DNA from: Streptosporangiaceae bacterium NEAU-GS5
Lineage (GTDB): Bacteria > Actinomycetota > Actinomycetes > Streptosporangiales > Streptosporangiaceae
Length of the DNA stretch: 33,887 nucleotides
Reading direction: 5' to 3'
Assembly: GCA_017592665.1 (NCBI GenBank)
Contig: JAGFNW010000059.1
Span: forward strand, 1 to 33,887
Made by a program: the position numbers and the translations under genes. The notes under the pieces were generated by a model. It made no database searches and was not told the DNA's origin. It saw nothing but the letters and a program-made list of their open reading frames with translations. The first letter of the stretch is position 1. Each line of letters opens with the position of its first letter. This document shows, one piece after another, positions 7,877 to 15,546 of this stretch.

Positions 7877-8542
7877 CTATATGGTGCCGACGCGGCGTCC
7901 GGTGATCTCGTGGGGGGTGATCCGGATGTACAGGTCACGGGTGCCGCCCGCCCATGGCTGGACGTCCGCGCCGGCCGACAGCACCAACTCGCCCTCGGCG
8001 ACCAGGTGTGCCGGCCCGCGGACCAGCACGCTCCAGCCGCCGCGTACGGCTTCGTCGATCCGATCCACCTCGAAGGCGATGACCAGGTCGAGGCCTTCGA
8101 TCCTGGTGCCCAGGTCGTCTTCCAACTGGCCGCCGTGCCTGGTCCGGAACACGATGGTGGCTTCGTGGACTCGGTAGTTGACGGGAAGAACGGTGGGGCC
8201 GCGCCGACCGGCGAAGCCGGCCCGGCCGACGCCACCGGGACTGATCAGCTGCCAGCAGGCGTCGGTGGTCAGTTCCTCGATGGCGGCGCGGGCGGCCGCC
8301 GGGCCCTGGCCGGGCGGCTGGTCCGTGCCCGCGCCGAGCAGATCGTAGACCGTGATCTGCAGGACGGCGGCCAGGCGTTCCAATGTCTCCATCGGGACCG
8401 GCCAGACCTGATCTTCAAGGTCGTCCACATAGCCTTCCGCGACCTTCGCCTGGCCGGCGAGCTCCGCGCGGGTCAGGCCGAGCCGCCGGCGATGGTAGGC
8501 GACGCGGCGGCCCAGATTATCGGGTGCACGGGCAGCGGACAC
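7877..8542 (-). CDS. XRE-type HTH plus FMN split-barrel protein, paralogue of the 1621-2286 gene
   Basis: 221 residues, the same length and domain order as the protein at 1621-2286. HTH at about 10-68 (HRRRLGLTRAELAGQAKVAE, DLEDQVWPVPMETL) and split barrel at about 88-215 (CWQLISPGGVGRAGFAG, LPVNYRVHEATIVFRTRHGG, RIDEAVRGGWSVLVRGPAHL, ITPHEITGRR). The last 130 residues are much closer between the two copies than the HTH part, which suggests a conserved ligand site and diverged DNA targets. The start is GTG 8542 with GGGGAG nine bases upstream. A weak DosR-like box lies 54-67 bases upstream. Confidence 0.88.
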   Translation of the reverse strand: MSAARAPDNLGRRVAYHRRRLGLTRAELAGQAKVAEGYVDDLEDQVWPVPMETLERLAAVLQITVYDLLGAGTDQPPGQGPAAARAAIEELTTDACWQLISPGGVGRAGFAGRRGPTVLPVNYRVHEATIVFRTRHGGQLEDDLGTRIEGLDLVIAFEVDRIDEAVRGGWSVLVRGPAHLVAEGELVLSAGADVQPWAGGTRDLYIRITPHEITGRRVGTI

Positions 8543-8595
8543 GTGCTTTCACTCCCCTGGTATGCAGCGCCTCAACCCTGACCGACGCCCCCGGG

Positions 8596-8609
8596 CGGAG
8601 GGCAGTCCC
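8596..8609 (-). promoter_or_regulatory. weak DosR-like half box
   Basis: The minus strand reads GGGACTGCCCTCCG. Only the GGGACT half fits the consensus well. It is 54 bases upstream of the GTG start at 8542, a distance similar to the stronger boxes in this window. Confidence 0.25.
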
Positions 8610-8752
8610 CAGCGGTGACACCGATCGGCACGGCTGACCGGGCGGTGTCGCAGCGTCGTGGCGTCGGTGATGCCCCGGTGTGACCATGCCGGTGGCCGCC
8701 TGTGCGGCCAGTGCGGCCGGACGAGGGAATCGCGGAGCCCACCCCGCGCATG

Positions 8753-8783
8753 CCGCCCTGCCCGCGTACAACGGGCAGGGTGG
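8753..8783. terminator. strong hairpin after the alcohol dehydrogenase gene
   Basis: CCCTGCCCG (8756-8764) and CGGGCAGGG (8772-8780) form a perfect nine-bp stem with a seven-base loop, extendable by three pairs including one G-T. It lies five bases past the alcohol dehydrogenase stop on the minus strand. Confidence 0.6.
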
Positions 8784-8787
8784 AGGC

Positions 8788-9798
8788 CTATAGCTCGAAG
8801 ACCAGGCGGGCGGCCACGGTGCCGGCGAGGACCTCGTCAATGGACTGGTTGATGTCGTCGAGCTTTCGGGTCTCATAGACGACCTTGGTACGGCCCGCGG
8901 CGTGCAGACGGAAGACCTCGGCCAGGTCGGCGCGGGTGCCGACGATGGAGCCGATGACGCTGAGGCCGCCCAGAACCGTCTGGAAGATGGGCAGGTTCAC
9001 GGTGTTGTCCTTGGGCAGCGAGACCAGGATCAGCCGGCCGCCGCGGCGCAGGCTGGCGTGGGCCTGCTCCAGAACGCGTGGGCTGGCGGCCAGCACCACG
9101 GCCACATCCGCGCCGCCCAAGGCCTGGATTTCGGCGACCGGATCCTGGTCGGCGGCGTTGACGGTGTGGGTCGCGCCCAACTCGGCGGCCAGGCGCAGCT
9201 TGTCATCGGTGACGTCGACCGCGATCGTGTCGGCGCCGAAGATCTGGGCGTACTGCAGGGCCAGGTGGCCCAGCCCGCCGATGCCGAAGACGGCGCAGGT
9301 CTCCGCCGGGCGCAGCCCGGAGACCTTGATGGCCTTATAGGTGGTGACGCCGGCGCAGGTAAGCGGGGCGGCCTCCAGCGGGCTGAGGCCGTCTGGGACC
9401 GGGACCACATGCCGGGCGTAGGCGACGGCGTACTCGGCATGGGCGCCGTCGATGGAGTATCCGGTGTTCTTCTGCCTCTCGCACAGGGTCTCCCGGCCGC
9501 TGACGCAGTAGGTGCAGACGCCGCACGCGTAGCCGAGCCAGGGCAGGGCGACCCGGTCGCCGATGGCGTGCTCGGTGACGGCCGCCCCGATCTGCTCGAC
9601 GATGCCCACGCCCTCGTGGCCGGGGGTGAACGGCAGGGCGGGTTTGACCGGCCAGTCGCCATGTGCGGCGTGGATGTCGGTGTGGCACAGGCCGCTGGCC
9701 TCGATCCGGACCAGGACCTGGTCGGGGCCGGGGGCGGGGATGGGCAGGTCGCGGATTTCCAGGGGCCGGTCGAAGGCGGTGACGATCGCGGTGCGCAT
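8788..9798 (-). CDS. adhP: zinc-dependent alcohol dehydrogenase, AdhP type
   Basis: 336 residues, the standard length of the propanol-preferring family. Catalytic zinc ligands are C38 (GLCHTD), H61 with E62 (PGHEGVG) and C148; structural zinc ligands are C92, C95, C98 and C106 (CGVCTYC, then ETLC). GIGGLGH at 172-178 is the NAD-binding loop. It should interconvert primary alcohols and aldehydes with NAD(H). ATG 9798 has AAGGAG eight bases upstream. The upstream region holds one perfect and two imperfect DosR-like boxes, so induction under low oxygen or nitric oxide is plausible, where it would reoxidise NADH. It appears monocistronic, with a strong hairpin downstream. Confidence 0.93.
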   Translation of the reverse strand: MRTAIVTAFDRPLEIRDLPIPAPGPDQVLVRIEASGLCHTDIHAAHGDWPVKPALPFTPGHEGVGIVEQIGAAVTEHAIGDRVALPWLGYACGVCTYCVSGRETLCERQKNTGYSIDGAHAEYAVAYARHVVPVPDGLSPLEAAPLTCAGVTTYKAIKVSGLRPAETCAVFGIGGLGHLALQYAQIFGADTIAVDVTDDKLRLAAELGATHTVNAADQDPVAEIQALGGADVAVVLAASPRVLEQAHASLRRGGRLILVSLPKDNTVNLPIFQTVLGGLSVIGSIVGTRADLAEVFRLHAAGRTKVVYETRKLDDINQSIDEVLAGTVAARLVFEL

Positions 9799-9879
9799 GA
9801 AAGGGACTCCTTGTGAGCCGGATCAACTCGGGGATTGGCATCCCTTTGTCAGCCTGGTAGGGATCGCCGCGGTGGCCCA

Positions 9880-9893
9880 GGGACGAAGGTCCC
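9880..9893. promoter_or_regulatory. perfect-arm DosR/DevR-like box
   Basis: GGGACGAAGGTCCC is a 14-bp palindrome with GGGAC/GTCCC arms and a four-base centre, the geometry of the DosR consensus. It is 81 bases upstream of the alcohol dehydrogenase start. Confidence 0.6.
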
Positions 9894-9927
9894 GGTATGC
9901 GCGGGCGAACGACCATCGCCTGCAAAC

Positions 9928-9959
9928 GGGACTACGGGGCACAGTGGGACTACGGGCAC
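9928..9959. repeat. direct repeat of a GGGACTACGGG element
   Basis: GGGACTACGGGGCA (9928-9941) and GGGACTACGGGCAC (9946-9959) repeat with an 18-bp period. Each fits the left half of the DosR-like box, and with the palindrome at 9880 they make three sites before the alcohol dehydrogenase gene. Confidence 0.5.
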
Positions 9960-10014
9960 GGTCGGCATCGCGCGACCTCAGGGCCCATCAAGGGCCGACA
10001 AGCGCGGTGGCGAT

Positions 10015-10986
10015 CTACTTCTCCGCGGCGAGCCCGGCGAACGCGGTGACATCGGCTTCGAAGCCGTCCATGACGGGCATGGCAACGCCAAGGCGTCGCC
10101 CCGTGGTCACCAGGTCGTGGTAGGCGGTGGTGATCTCGCGTGGATCCGCGAGCGCATGCGCCGAGGTGCGGTTGACCGCCTTGCCGAACCGGAACAGCAG
10201 GCGCATCGCCATGGCCGCGACGAGGCGGCCCAGCGGCGAGGTGGTGCGTAAGAACAGCCGGGTCTCGGGAAAGGCGTCCAGGTCGACGCCGCGGGCGGCC
10301 GTGACGCGCAGGCATTCTGCGGCTGCCAGCAGGCTGGCGGTGCCCAGTGCTCGGTCGCGGAGCAGCCCGCGTAGGCTGCCGGCGCGTACCATCGGCGGCC
10401 ACAGCCCGGCGTTGATCGCGTACTGGATCCAGATGAAGTGCAGGACGTCGGGAGGCACGACCGGGCGGACGCCGGCGTCGGCGAAAATAGCGGCGACCCG
10501 GTCCAGGGCAGGGTCACGCCCGCCGTCCACCCGCCCGAGGACGATCTTGGGGAAGATCGCGCATACCAGTGTTCCGTCGATGAAGGTGCCGCCGGCCTGG
10601 GCGTCGCCGAACAGGTAGCGGTCGCGGGGAATCACGGCGTCGATGGCGGCGGTGCCGGCCCAGTTCTGGGTCAGCAGCAGGTAGGTGGCCCCGGCGCGCA
10701 CCTCCGGGGCGAGCCTCTGTAGCGCGTCGATCAGCTGATACGGCTTGGTCGGTACGATGACCAGCTCATAGTCATCCTCGATCACCTCGGTGACGGCGAC
10801 CGGGTACCGTAGGCGCAAGTTGCCAGCGTAGCCCTTGCGCTTGTCGAGCACATCCAGGGACACACCGTCGACGAACCGTCCGGCCTTGCCGGGGCGCAGC
10901 AGGTGCGTCACCTGATGGCCCGCCTCGCTCAGGAGCCAGCCATAGATGGTGCCGATGACGCCCGCGCCGACGACGAGGATCCGCAT
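10015..10986 (-). CDS. ketopantoate reductase family protein (ApbA/PanE-like)
   Basis: 323 residues. The N-terminus MRILVVGAGVIGTIYGWLL is the GxGxxG Rossmann NADP site. LVIVPTKPYQ and YLLLTQNWAGT match the middle of the fold, and the helical C-terminal domain (HFIWIQYAINAGLWPPM, about 200-323) has the lysine-to-IQY change that marks divergent family members. True PanE reduces 2-dehydropantoate for CoA synthesis, but the weak C-terminal match makes a different 2-oxoacid substrate just as likely. ATG 10986 follows GGGAGGCGAGGCAGAT; a longer frame from 11172 lacks family similarity and crosses the regulatory region. Confidence 0.85.
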   Translation of the reverse strand: MRILVVGAGVIGTIYGWLLSEAGHQVTHLLRPGKAGRFVDGVSLDVLDKRKGYAGNLRLRYPVAVTEVIEDDYELVIVPTKPYQLIDALQRLAPEVRAGATYLLLTQNWAGTAAIDAVIPRDRYLFGDAQAGGTFIDGTLVCAIFPKIVLGRVDGGRDPALDRVAAIFADAGVRPVVPPDVLHFIWIQYAINAGLWPPMVRAGSLRGLLRDRALGTASLLAAAECLRVTAARGVDLDAFPETRLFLRTTSPLGRLVAAMAMRLLFRFGKAVNRTSAHALADPREITTAYHDLVTTGRRLGVAMPVMDGFEADVTAFAGLAAEK

Positions 10987-11025
10987 ATCTGCCTCGCCTC
11001 CCATCCCGATCCATTGGCAGCGTAT

Positions 11026-11061
11026 GGGTCCGCAAGGTTCCTGCCATGGGTCGAAGGACCC
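11026..11061. promoter_or_regulatory. variant box pair upstream of the reductase gene
   Basis: GGGTCGAAGGACCC (11048-11061) is a perfect palindrome equal to the 9880 box except for symmetric A/T swaps at positions 4 and 11. A looser copy, GGGTCCGCAAGGTTCC, lies at 11026-11041. They are 40-75 bases upstream of the reductase start at 10986. Confidence 0.4.
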
Positions 11062-11483
11062 TTTCGGGCAGGGCCACAGCCCCTTCGTGCGAGGGGGCCT
11101 TGGGCGGTTTCCTACGATCGGTCTGAGGGCTTGAACGTTCGTGGCGGTTGCCGCTGCGAACTCGATGAGCACATGGACGACGCGGGTCCTGTCGCGGGTA
11201 TGGACGGCGGGGCCGACGTCTGGGCGTGATGCACGCCGAGATCACCGGAGCGGGAACCTGTGAGCCGTTCACACACGCCATGGGGGGTGTGACGTCGGCG
11301 ATTCTGAGCGAACACCGGTGACGACCATCTGCCCGCCACGGCGCGCCACTGCCCCAATGGCCACAAGCTCGGCCAGCAGCGCGATACACACTCCCGGGCT
11401 GAGACAGGGAGGTGTCTGCGGCATGCGATCCGGACCCAAAGCCCAGCATTTCATTCATGGGGTGGAGGGCCGGATGCACGAAC
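11062..11483. other. non-coding stretch with one inverted repeat
   Basis: No supported gene. TCACAC (11269-11274) and GTGTGA (11287-11292) form an inverted repeat spaced by 12 bases. TACGAT near 11114 sits in the same TTTCCTACGAT context as the candidate -10 element before the 1621 gene, but no plus-strand gene follows. Confidence 0.35.
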
Positions 11484-12215
11484 TCATCGGCTATCAACTG
11501 CCCCGCCATGAGCGCAGGATATGTCCGCCGCGTCCAGATGGGACGCGGCAGTTCTGCCGTACAAACCGCCGATCAGGGCCAGGCCGACCGCACCGCCGAA
11601 TAGCTGGGCGACGACGAAGCCCGGAACCGAGGATGGCGCGATTCCCGCGAAGGTGTCGGAGAACGCGCGGGCGATCGTGACAGCTGGGTTGGCGAAGCAG
11701 GCGGACGAGGTGAACCAAGACGCCGCGCCGATGTACGCGGCGACCACGACCGGTGCCACGCTGAGCCTTTCTGCGCGCACTAGACAGAAGATCACCAGGA
11801 TCAGACCGGCCGTCGCCACGACCTCGCCCAACAACAAATGCGGCGCGGCACGATCATGCGAGGACCAGAAAATCACGGGCTTGGCGAACATGAGGTTCGC
11901 CAGCGCCGCTCCCGAGATCCCGCCGGTGACCTGTGCCGTGACGTACCCGCCGATCTGACCTGCGGACATCCGGCGGGCGACCCACCAGTCGGCCAGCGTG
12001 ACCACTGGGTTGAAATGCGCGCCGGACAGCGGCCCGAGCACCATGATCAGTACGCCCAGGCCGAGTGCCGTCGCGGTGGAGTTTTCCAGCAGTTGCAAAC
12101 CCGTGTTGCCCGGCGACAGTTCCTGAGCCATGGTCCCCGACCCGACCACCATCACGAGGAGCAGTCCCGTTCCGAGGAACTCGGCTAGCAACCGTCTGGG
12201 AAACGGCGGCATCAT
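11484..12215 (-). CDS. aquaporin/MIP-family channel
   Basis: About 243 residues from ATG 12215, the usual length for the family; an in-frame ATG at 12320 would add 35 residues of unlikely sequence, and neither start has a clear ribosome site. Six membrane segments and both half-helix motifs are present: GAHFNPVVTLAD (NPV instead of NPA) and SACFANPAVTIARAFSDTF (NPA). The sequence RRLLAEFLGTGLLLVMVVGSG starts the first helix. Such actinobacterial channels often sit beside arsenic genes, but none is seen here. Water, glycerol or a metalloid are all possible substrates. Confidence 0.9.
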   Translation of the reverse strand: MMPPFPRRLLAEFLGTGLLLVMVVGSGTMAQELSPGNTGLQLLENSTATALGLGVLIMVLGPLSGAHFNPVVTLADWWVARRMSAGQIGGYVTAQVTGGISGAALANLMFAKPVIFWSSHDRAAPHLLLGEVVATAGLILVIFCLVRAERLSVAPVVVAAYIGAASWFTSSACFANPAVTIARAFSDTFAGIAPSSVPGFVVAQLFGGAVGLALIGGLYGRTAASHLDAADISCAHGGAVDSR

Positions 12216-12353
12216 GTCATGGCCGCGCTGGACGGCTTCAGCGGCATGGTCAGGTCTGCGAGCACCTGTGGAACGTTCAGCCCGTATGGGAACCGGCTCA
12301 GCCGCAATGTGATTACTCATGGACGCACCGCCAGGTCCGAGTCCGAGCCGACG

Positions 12354-12533
12354 TCACAAGGTCCGCAGTTCCAGGATGAACGCGGCTGCCAGCGCCTTGG
12401 CACAGGGCCAAGACTGACCGCAGGACGCGCATCCGTGTGCGGGGTCGGCGTGGTGATCGTCCAGCCTGTGCGCGGCCTGGCTGAAGTAGGCCTCATCCAG
12501 CGGGGGGCATGCCAGGCTCAGTGTCGCGGGCAT
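12354..12533 (-). CDS. small Cys-containing protein, function unknown
   Basis: 59 residues from ATG 12533, chosen because AAGGTG lies six bases upstream; another in-frame ATG is at 12548. Notable motif near the C-terminus: HGCASCGQSWPCAKALAAA, a CxxC-x4-C pattern that might bind metal. I recall similar short proteins with a C-x2-C...WPC motif as common in actinomycetes, without known function. It precedes the aquaporin gene on the same strand, with a DosR-like box about 57 bases before its longer start, so the two could be co-transcribed. Confidence 0.6.
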   Translation of the reverse strand: MPATLSLACPPLDEAYFSQAAHRLDDHHADPAHGCASCGQSWPCAKALAAAFILELRTL

Positions 12534-12592
12534 CTCAATCACCTTCATTCGCGGGCAATTTGGCTGCGTGTCACCACTATGAGCCTGGGACG

Positions 12593-12631
12593 GGCTGCCT
12601 TCTCGGGGCTAATGTCCCGAGCCAGGCAGCC
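12593..12631. other. long interrupted hairpin carrying a DosR-like box
   Basis: GGCTGCCT (12593-12600) pairs with AGGCAGCC (12624-12631), and CTCGGG (12602-12607) with CCCGAG (12616-12621). The loop side contains, on the minus strand, GGGACATTAGCCCC (12605-12618), which fits the GGGAC-N4-GCCCC box. It could be a terminator, an operator or part of an insertion-sequence end. Confidence 0.45.
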
Positions 12632-12660
12632 GAATGGCCCCCCTGCGGAGGGCCATTCGG
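12630..12660. terminator. perfect 11-bp hairpin
   Basis: CCGAATGGCCC (12630-12640) and GGGCCATTCGG (12650-12660) form a perfect 11-bp stem with a nine-base loop, directly adjoining the preceding hairpin and just before the decayed transposase. Confidence 0.5.
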
Positions 12661-12691
12661 GCCGACAGCCCGGAACGTGTCATGAGCGTGC

Positions 12692-13650
12692 CAGCACGAC
12701 CTTGAGATTCGCCCTGAGGATCGAGCCTTCCTGGCCGCCCTGCTGACATCGTTGCCCCGCCAGAGCCTGAGCAGGCTACGCCTACTCGTCAGCCCGTACA
12801 CCGTGCTGCGCTGGCACCACGATCTGCTGAAACGGCGTCACGCCCACACCTGCCGACCGAAGCGGCCTGGGCGCCCGCGCACCGTCCGCTCCACCCGCAT
12901 CCTCATCCTGCGCCTCGTCCGGGAGAACCCGTCCTGGGGATATCGGCGAGTGCACGGCGAGCTCACCACGCTCGGCGTCAAGATCGCCGCCTCCACAGTG
13001 TGGGAGATCCTCAAGCAGGAAGGCGTTGATCCGGCACCCGACCGAGCAGCCACGACCTGGGCCGACTTCCTGCGCTCCCAAGCCGACGCGTTGCTGGCCT
13101 GCGACTTCATCGAGACGGTCACCCTGACCGGGCAGCGGCAGTACATTCTGGCCGTCATCGAGCACGCCACCAAGCGCGTCCGCGTGCTGGGCGCTACCGC
13201 CCACCGACCGCTACCTGGGTCAGCCAGGCAATCCGAAACCTTGTGATGGACCTGCAGGACGCGGACTGCCGGCCGCGCCATCTGATCCGGGACCGGGACG
13301 GGAAGTTCCCGGACCTCATCCGGGAGATCCTCGCCGATGCAGGCATCGCGACCGTTCTCACCGGTGTCCGTGTGCCGCGGATGAACTCGATCATGGAGCG
13401 CTGGGTGCAGTCGTGCCGCCGCGAACTGCTTGACCGCTGCCTACTGTGAAACGAACCTCACCTGCGACGCGCCCTGCGCGAGTACGAAGACTTCTACAAC
13501 CGACACCGAGCCCACCAAGCCCTTCAGCAGGCGGCTCCACTGCGCACCGTCCCAGTCCCGATCGCCGATCCAGAACAGAGCATCGACCTCGGCATACGCC
13601 GACGAGACAGACTCGGCGGCGTCCTCCACGCATACCTATACGCCGCTTGA
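12692..13650 (+). pseudogene. integrase-core (DDE) transposase, frameshifted and interrupted
   Basis: The frame reads DLEIRPEDRAFLAALL, LVSPYTVLRWHHDLL, NPSWGYRRVHGELTTLGVK, ADALLACDFIETVTL, which is the HTH and first catalytic Asp region of an IS3/IS481-like rve transposase. A one-base loss near 13204 (after ATAH) shifts the frame; it resumes with NLVMDLQDADCR, HLIRDRDGKF (second Asp) and MNSIMERWVQSCRRELLDR (Glu). A TGA at 13447 replaces what is usually Trp, and the frame continues to HLRRALREYEDFYNRHRAHQ and ends at 13650. The N-terminal 40-60 residues are missing. The element cannot move by itself. Confidence 0.85.
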
Positions 13651-13748
13651 ACCGCACGGATGAGGTTATCGGCAGGCGCACTGGTGGCGGCGTTACTAGC
13701 TAGGATTTCGGTCTGCAACAACGCGACTGAGCACGGGCGGAGGCCGGG

Positions 13749-14525
13749 ATGCAGGGCGAACGCCTGAACGACGGACTATCCGTGGCGGCCACCGGGAACG
13801 GCGCATCCCTGGTCTTCCTGCCCGGCCTCGGTCCAGGTGCCGACCTGTCCTACGGGGTCCCGCGAACCATGGCCCGGGCGGCCCGCGCCGTCGCGCTCGG
13901 CTCGGGCCGCACGGTCCACCTGATCAACCGTCCCATCGACATGCCTTCCGGCACGACCATTGCCCGATTGGCCGGATGGCACGCCATCGCACTGCACGAG
14001 CGGTTCGGCAAACCGGTCGACGTTATGGGTACCTCCGGTGGAGGCGTCACCGCACTCCAACTCGCGATGGACCACCCCGAAGTCGTCCACCGCCTGGTCA
14101 TCTCCGTCGCCGCGAGCCGCGTCAGCGACCGCGGACGACATGACCTGCTACGAAGCGTCGAAATGGAACGCCGGGGAAAATCCGCCGCCTGGATCAGCAG
14201 CGGCCTGGTCGCACACGGACTCTTACGCGTGGTCGTCGCGGCCATGTACGCGCTCGGCACCGACCAACAGCGAGCCCCCGGTGAGATCGCCCTCATCGAA
14301 GCCATTCAACAGTGGGATGTGACCGCACGGCTGGGCGAGATCACCGCACCCACGCTCGTCGTGGGTGGCACCCGGGATCCCCTCGTCCCACCCGCGCTCG
14401 CCGAAGCGACCGCACGCGGCATCCCGAACGCTCGGCTTGTCCTGCTCCGCGGCCGAGGCCACATGACAACGCTCTTCGACCCGCGCGCTACGCGGGCGAC
14501 CACCGCCTTTCTCGACGGTAGGTGA
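13749..14525 (+). CDS. alpha/beta-fold hydrolase
   Basis: 258 residues. LVFLPGLGPGADLSYG is the oxyanion-hole strand region; GTSGGG has the nucleophile S96; GGTRDPLVP supplies the acid at about D210; and RGRGHMT gives the catalytic H238. The fold is complete, so it should be an active serine hydrolase, but esterase, lipase or peptidase activity cannot be told apart. ATG 13749 has GGAGGCCGGG directly upstream. It is an intact single gene between two transposase remnants, so it may have been carried in or spared by insertion. Confidence 0.88.
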   Translation: MQGERLNDGLSVAATGNGASLVFLPGLGPGADLSYGVPRTMARAARAVALGSGRTVHLINRPIDMPSGTTIARLAGWHAIALHERFGKPVDVMGTSGGGVTALQLAMDHPEVVHRLVISVAASRVSDRGRHDLLRSVEMERRGKSAAWISSGLVAHGLLRVVVAAMYALGTDQQRAPGEIALIEAIQQWDVTARLGEITAPTLVVGGTRDPLVPPALAEATARGIPNARLVLLRGRGHMTTLFDPRATRATTAFLDGR

Positions 14526-14689
14526 TCGTGCTGTTGACTACTCCAACCACGCGAGCATCGCTTACAGCACCGCTGGAGCTGTCATTGTCGGTGTGAGCTG
14601 GCGAGATGGCGGGAGATCTGTGCTCATGGGAGGAAGCCGCCTGACGATCATGTGTTTGTGAAGACAACAGAATCGAAAGCGGCTGCCGC

Positions 14690-14850
14690 TTGGGAACGCA
14701 GAAGGTCCGCCCACGTCGTGGCCGCCCGCTGGGGCCGGATCGATGCCTTCCTGCTTGAGGATCTCCCAGACGGTGGACGGTGCGATCTTGACGCCGAGGG
14801 TTGTCAGCTCGCTGTGCACTCGCCGGTACCCCCACACGGATTTCGACCTC
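14690..14850 (-). pseudogene. fragment of an integrase-core transposase
   Basis: A minus-strand frame reads VWGYRRVHSELTTLGVKIA then PSTVWEILKQEGIDPAP, nearly the same as residues of the transposase at 12692-13650. In the shifted frame it goes on as TTWADLLRSQAAAAFDS and then loses similarity. Both sides are unrelated, so this is a stump of about 160 bases of a sister element. Confidence 0.75.
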
Positions 14851-14996
14851 GCCACCTGGGCCGACCGCGCCGTGCGCGCGATGAACCGAGGCTTGCCCCC
14901 TGCGCCGACCCGATCAGAGGTTCGCCAAGTCGCCCGCGCTGGACCCTTCGGCCCCCAAGCGATAATCATGCGACCCGCAGCGTACGCCAAGGGCGC

Positions 14997-15377
14997 CTAT
15001 CCGTAGAATCGAGCGACATCATAATTCGCGATGACACCCGCCAGAATCCGTGGACTACGGCCCGCATTATTGAGGTGATCCGGGTCGGCACCAGCCGCGA
15101 GAAGAAGCCCGATGACCTCGCCGCGACCTTTGGATTCAAACGTCGCAATCCATAGCGGGGTATTGCCGAATTTGTTCACTCGGTCCACATCCGCACCTCG
15201 ATACAAAAGCTCGGTGACGCATTCGACGGCCCATTGTTGACAGCCGAGATGCAGCGCCGTGAAGCCGTCCCTGTCCGGTGCATCGATGTCGGCGCCCTCG
15301 TCGAGGAGCGCACGAAGGCGTACGACGTCGTTTTCCAGCGCCGCATAATGCAGCTCAGTGCGATTCATGCGATCCAT
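14997..15377 (-). CDS. ankyrin-repeat protein, possible orphan immunity protein
   Basis: 126 residues with three ankyrin units: RTELHYAALENDVVRLRALL, then GFTALHLGCQQWAVECVTEL, then GNTPLWIATFESKGRGEVIG and a capping AGADPDHLNNAGRSPRI. The start may be 15377 or 15368 (MNRTELHYAAL). Short ankyrin proteins like this commonly act as immunity proteins for polymorphic toxins, and the Rhs toxin remnant on the same strand 5.4 kb away makes that a reasonable guess. GC content is lower than the neighbours. A 35-bp repeat shared with the Rhs break point lies 135 bases upstream of its start. Confidence 0.75.
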   Translation of the reverse strand: MDRMNRTELHYAALENDVVRLRALLDEGADIDAPDRDGFTALHLGCQQWAVECVTELLYRGADVDRVNKFGNTPLWIATFESKGRGEVIGLLLAAGADPDHLNNAGRSPRILAGVIANYDVARFYG

Positions 15378-15511
15378 GATCAGTCCCGCGGATGCTCAAA
15401 ACGATGGCTTCTGTTGGCTGAGCGCCCCTCGATACGATCTATGACCGAACACACGTACGATCCGCCAGCGAGGTCAACCGCGCAAGACGGAAAATCGTGA
15501 CCCATGGAACA

Positions 15512-15546
15512 CGATCAGTAAACAAACCTTCCAGAGCAGCACGAAT
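15512..15546 (+). repeat. 35-bp direct repeat, left copy
   Basis: Identical over 35 bases to 22983-23017, same orientation; it begins CGATCAGTAAAC and ends AGCAGCACGAAT. The flanks are unrelated. Function is unknown; an insertion-element scar or recombination site is possible. Confidence 0.85.

Noticed and set aside
7548-8177. Plus-strand frame before and across the second HTH/split-barrel gene
   Set aside because: It overlaps a clear gene on the other strand and its product is a low-complexity Arg/Ser/Pro shadow.
11269-11454. Small hydrophobic minus-strand frame between the reductase and aquaporin genes
   Set aside because: One hydrophobic stretch (CIALLAELVAIGAVARR) is not enough; no ribosome site or recognisable family.
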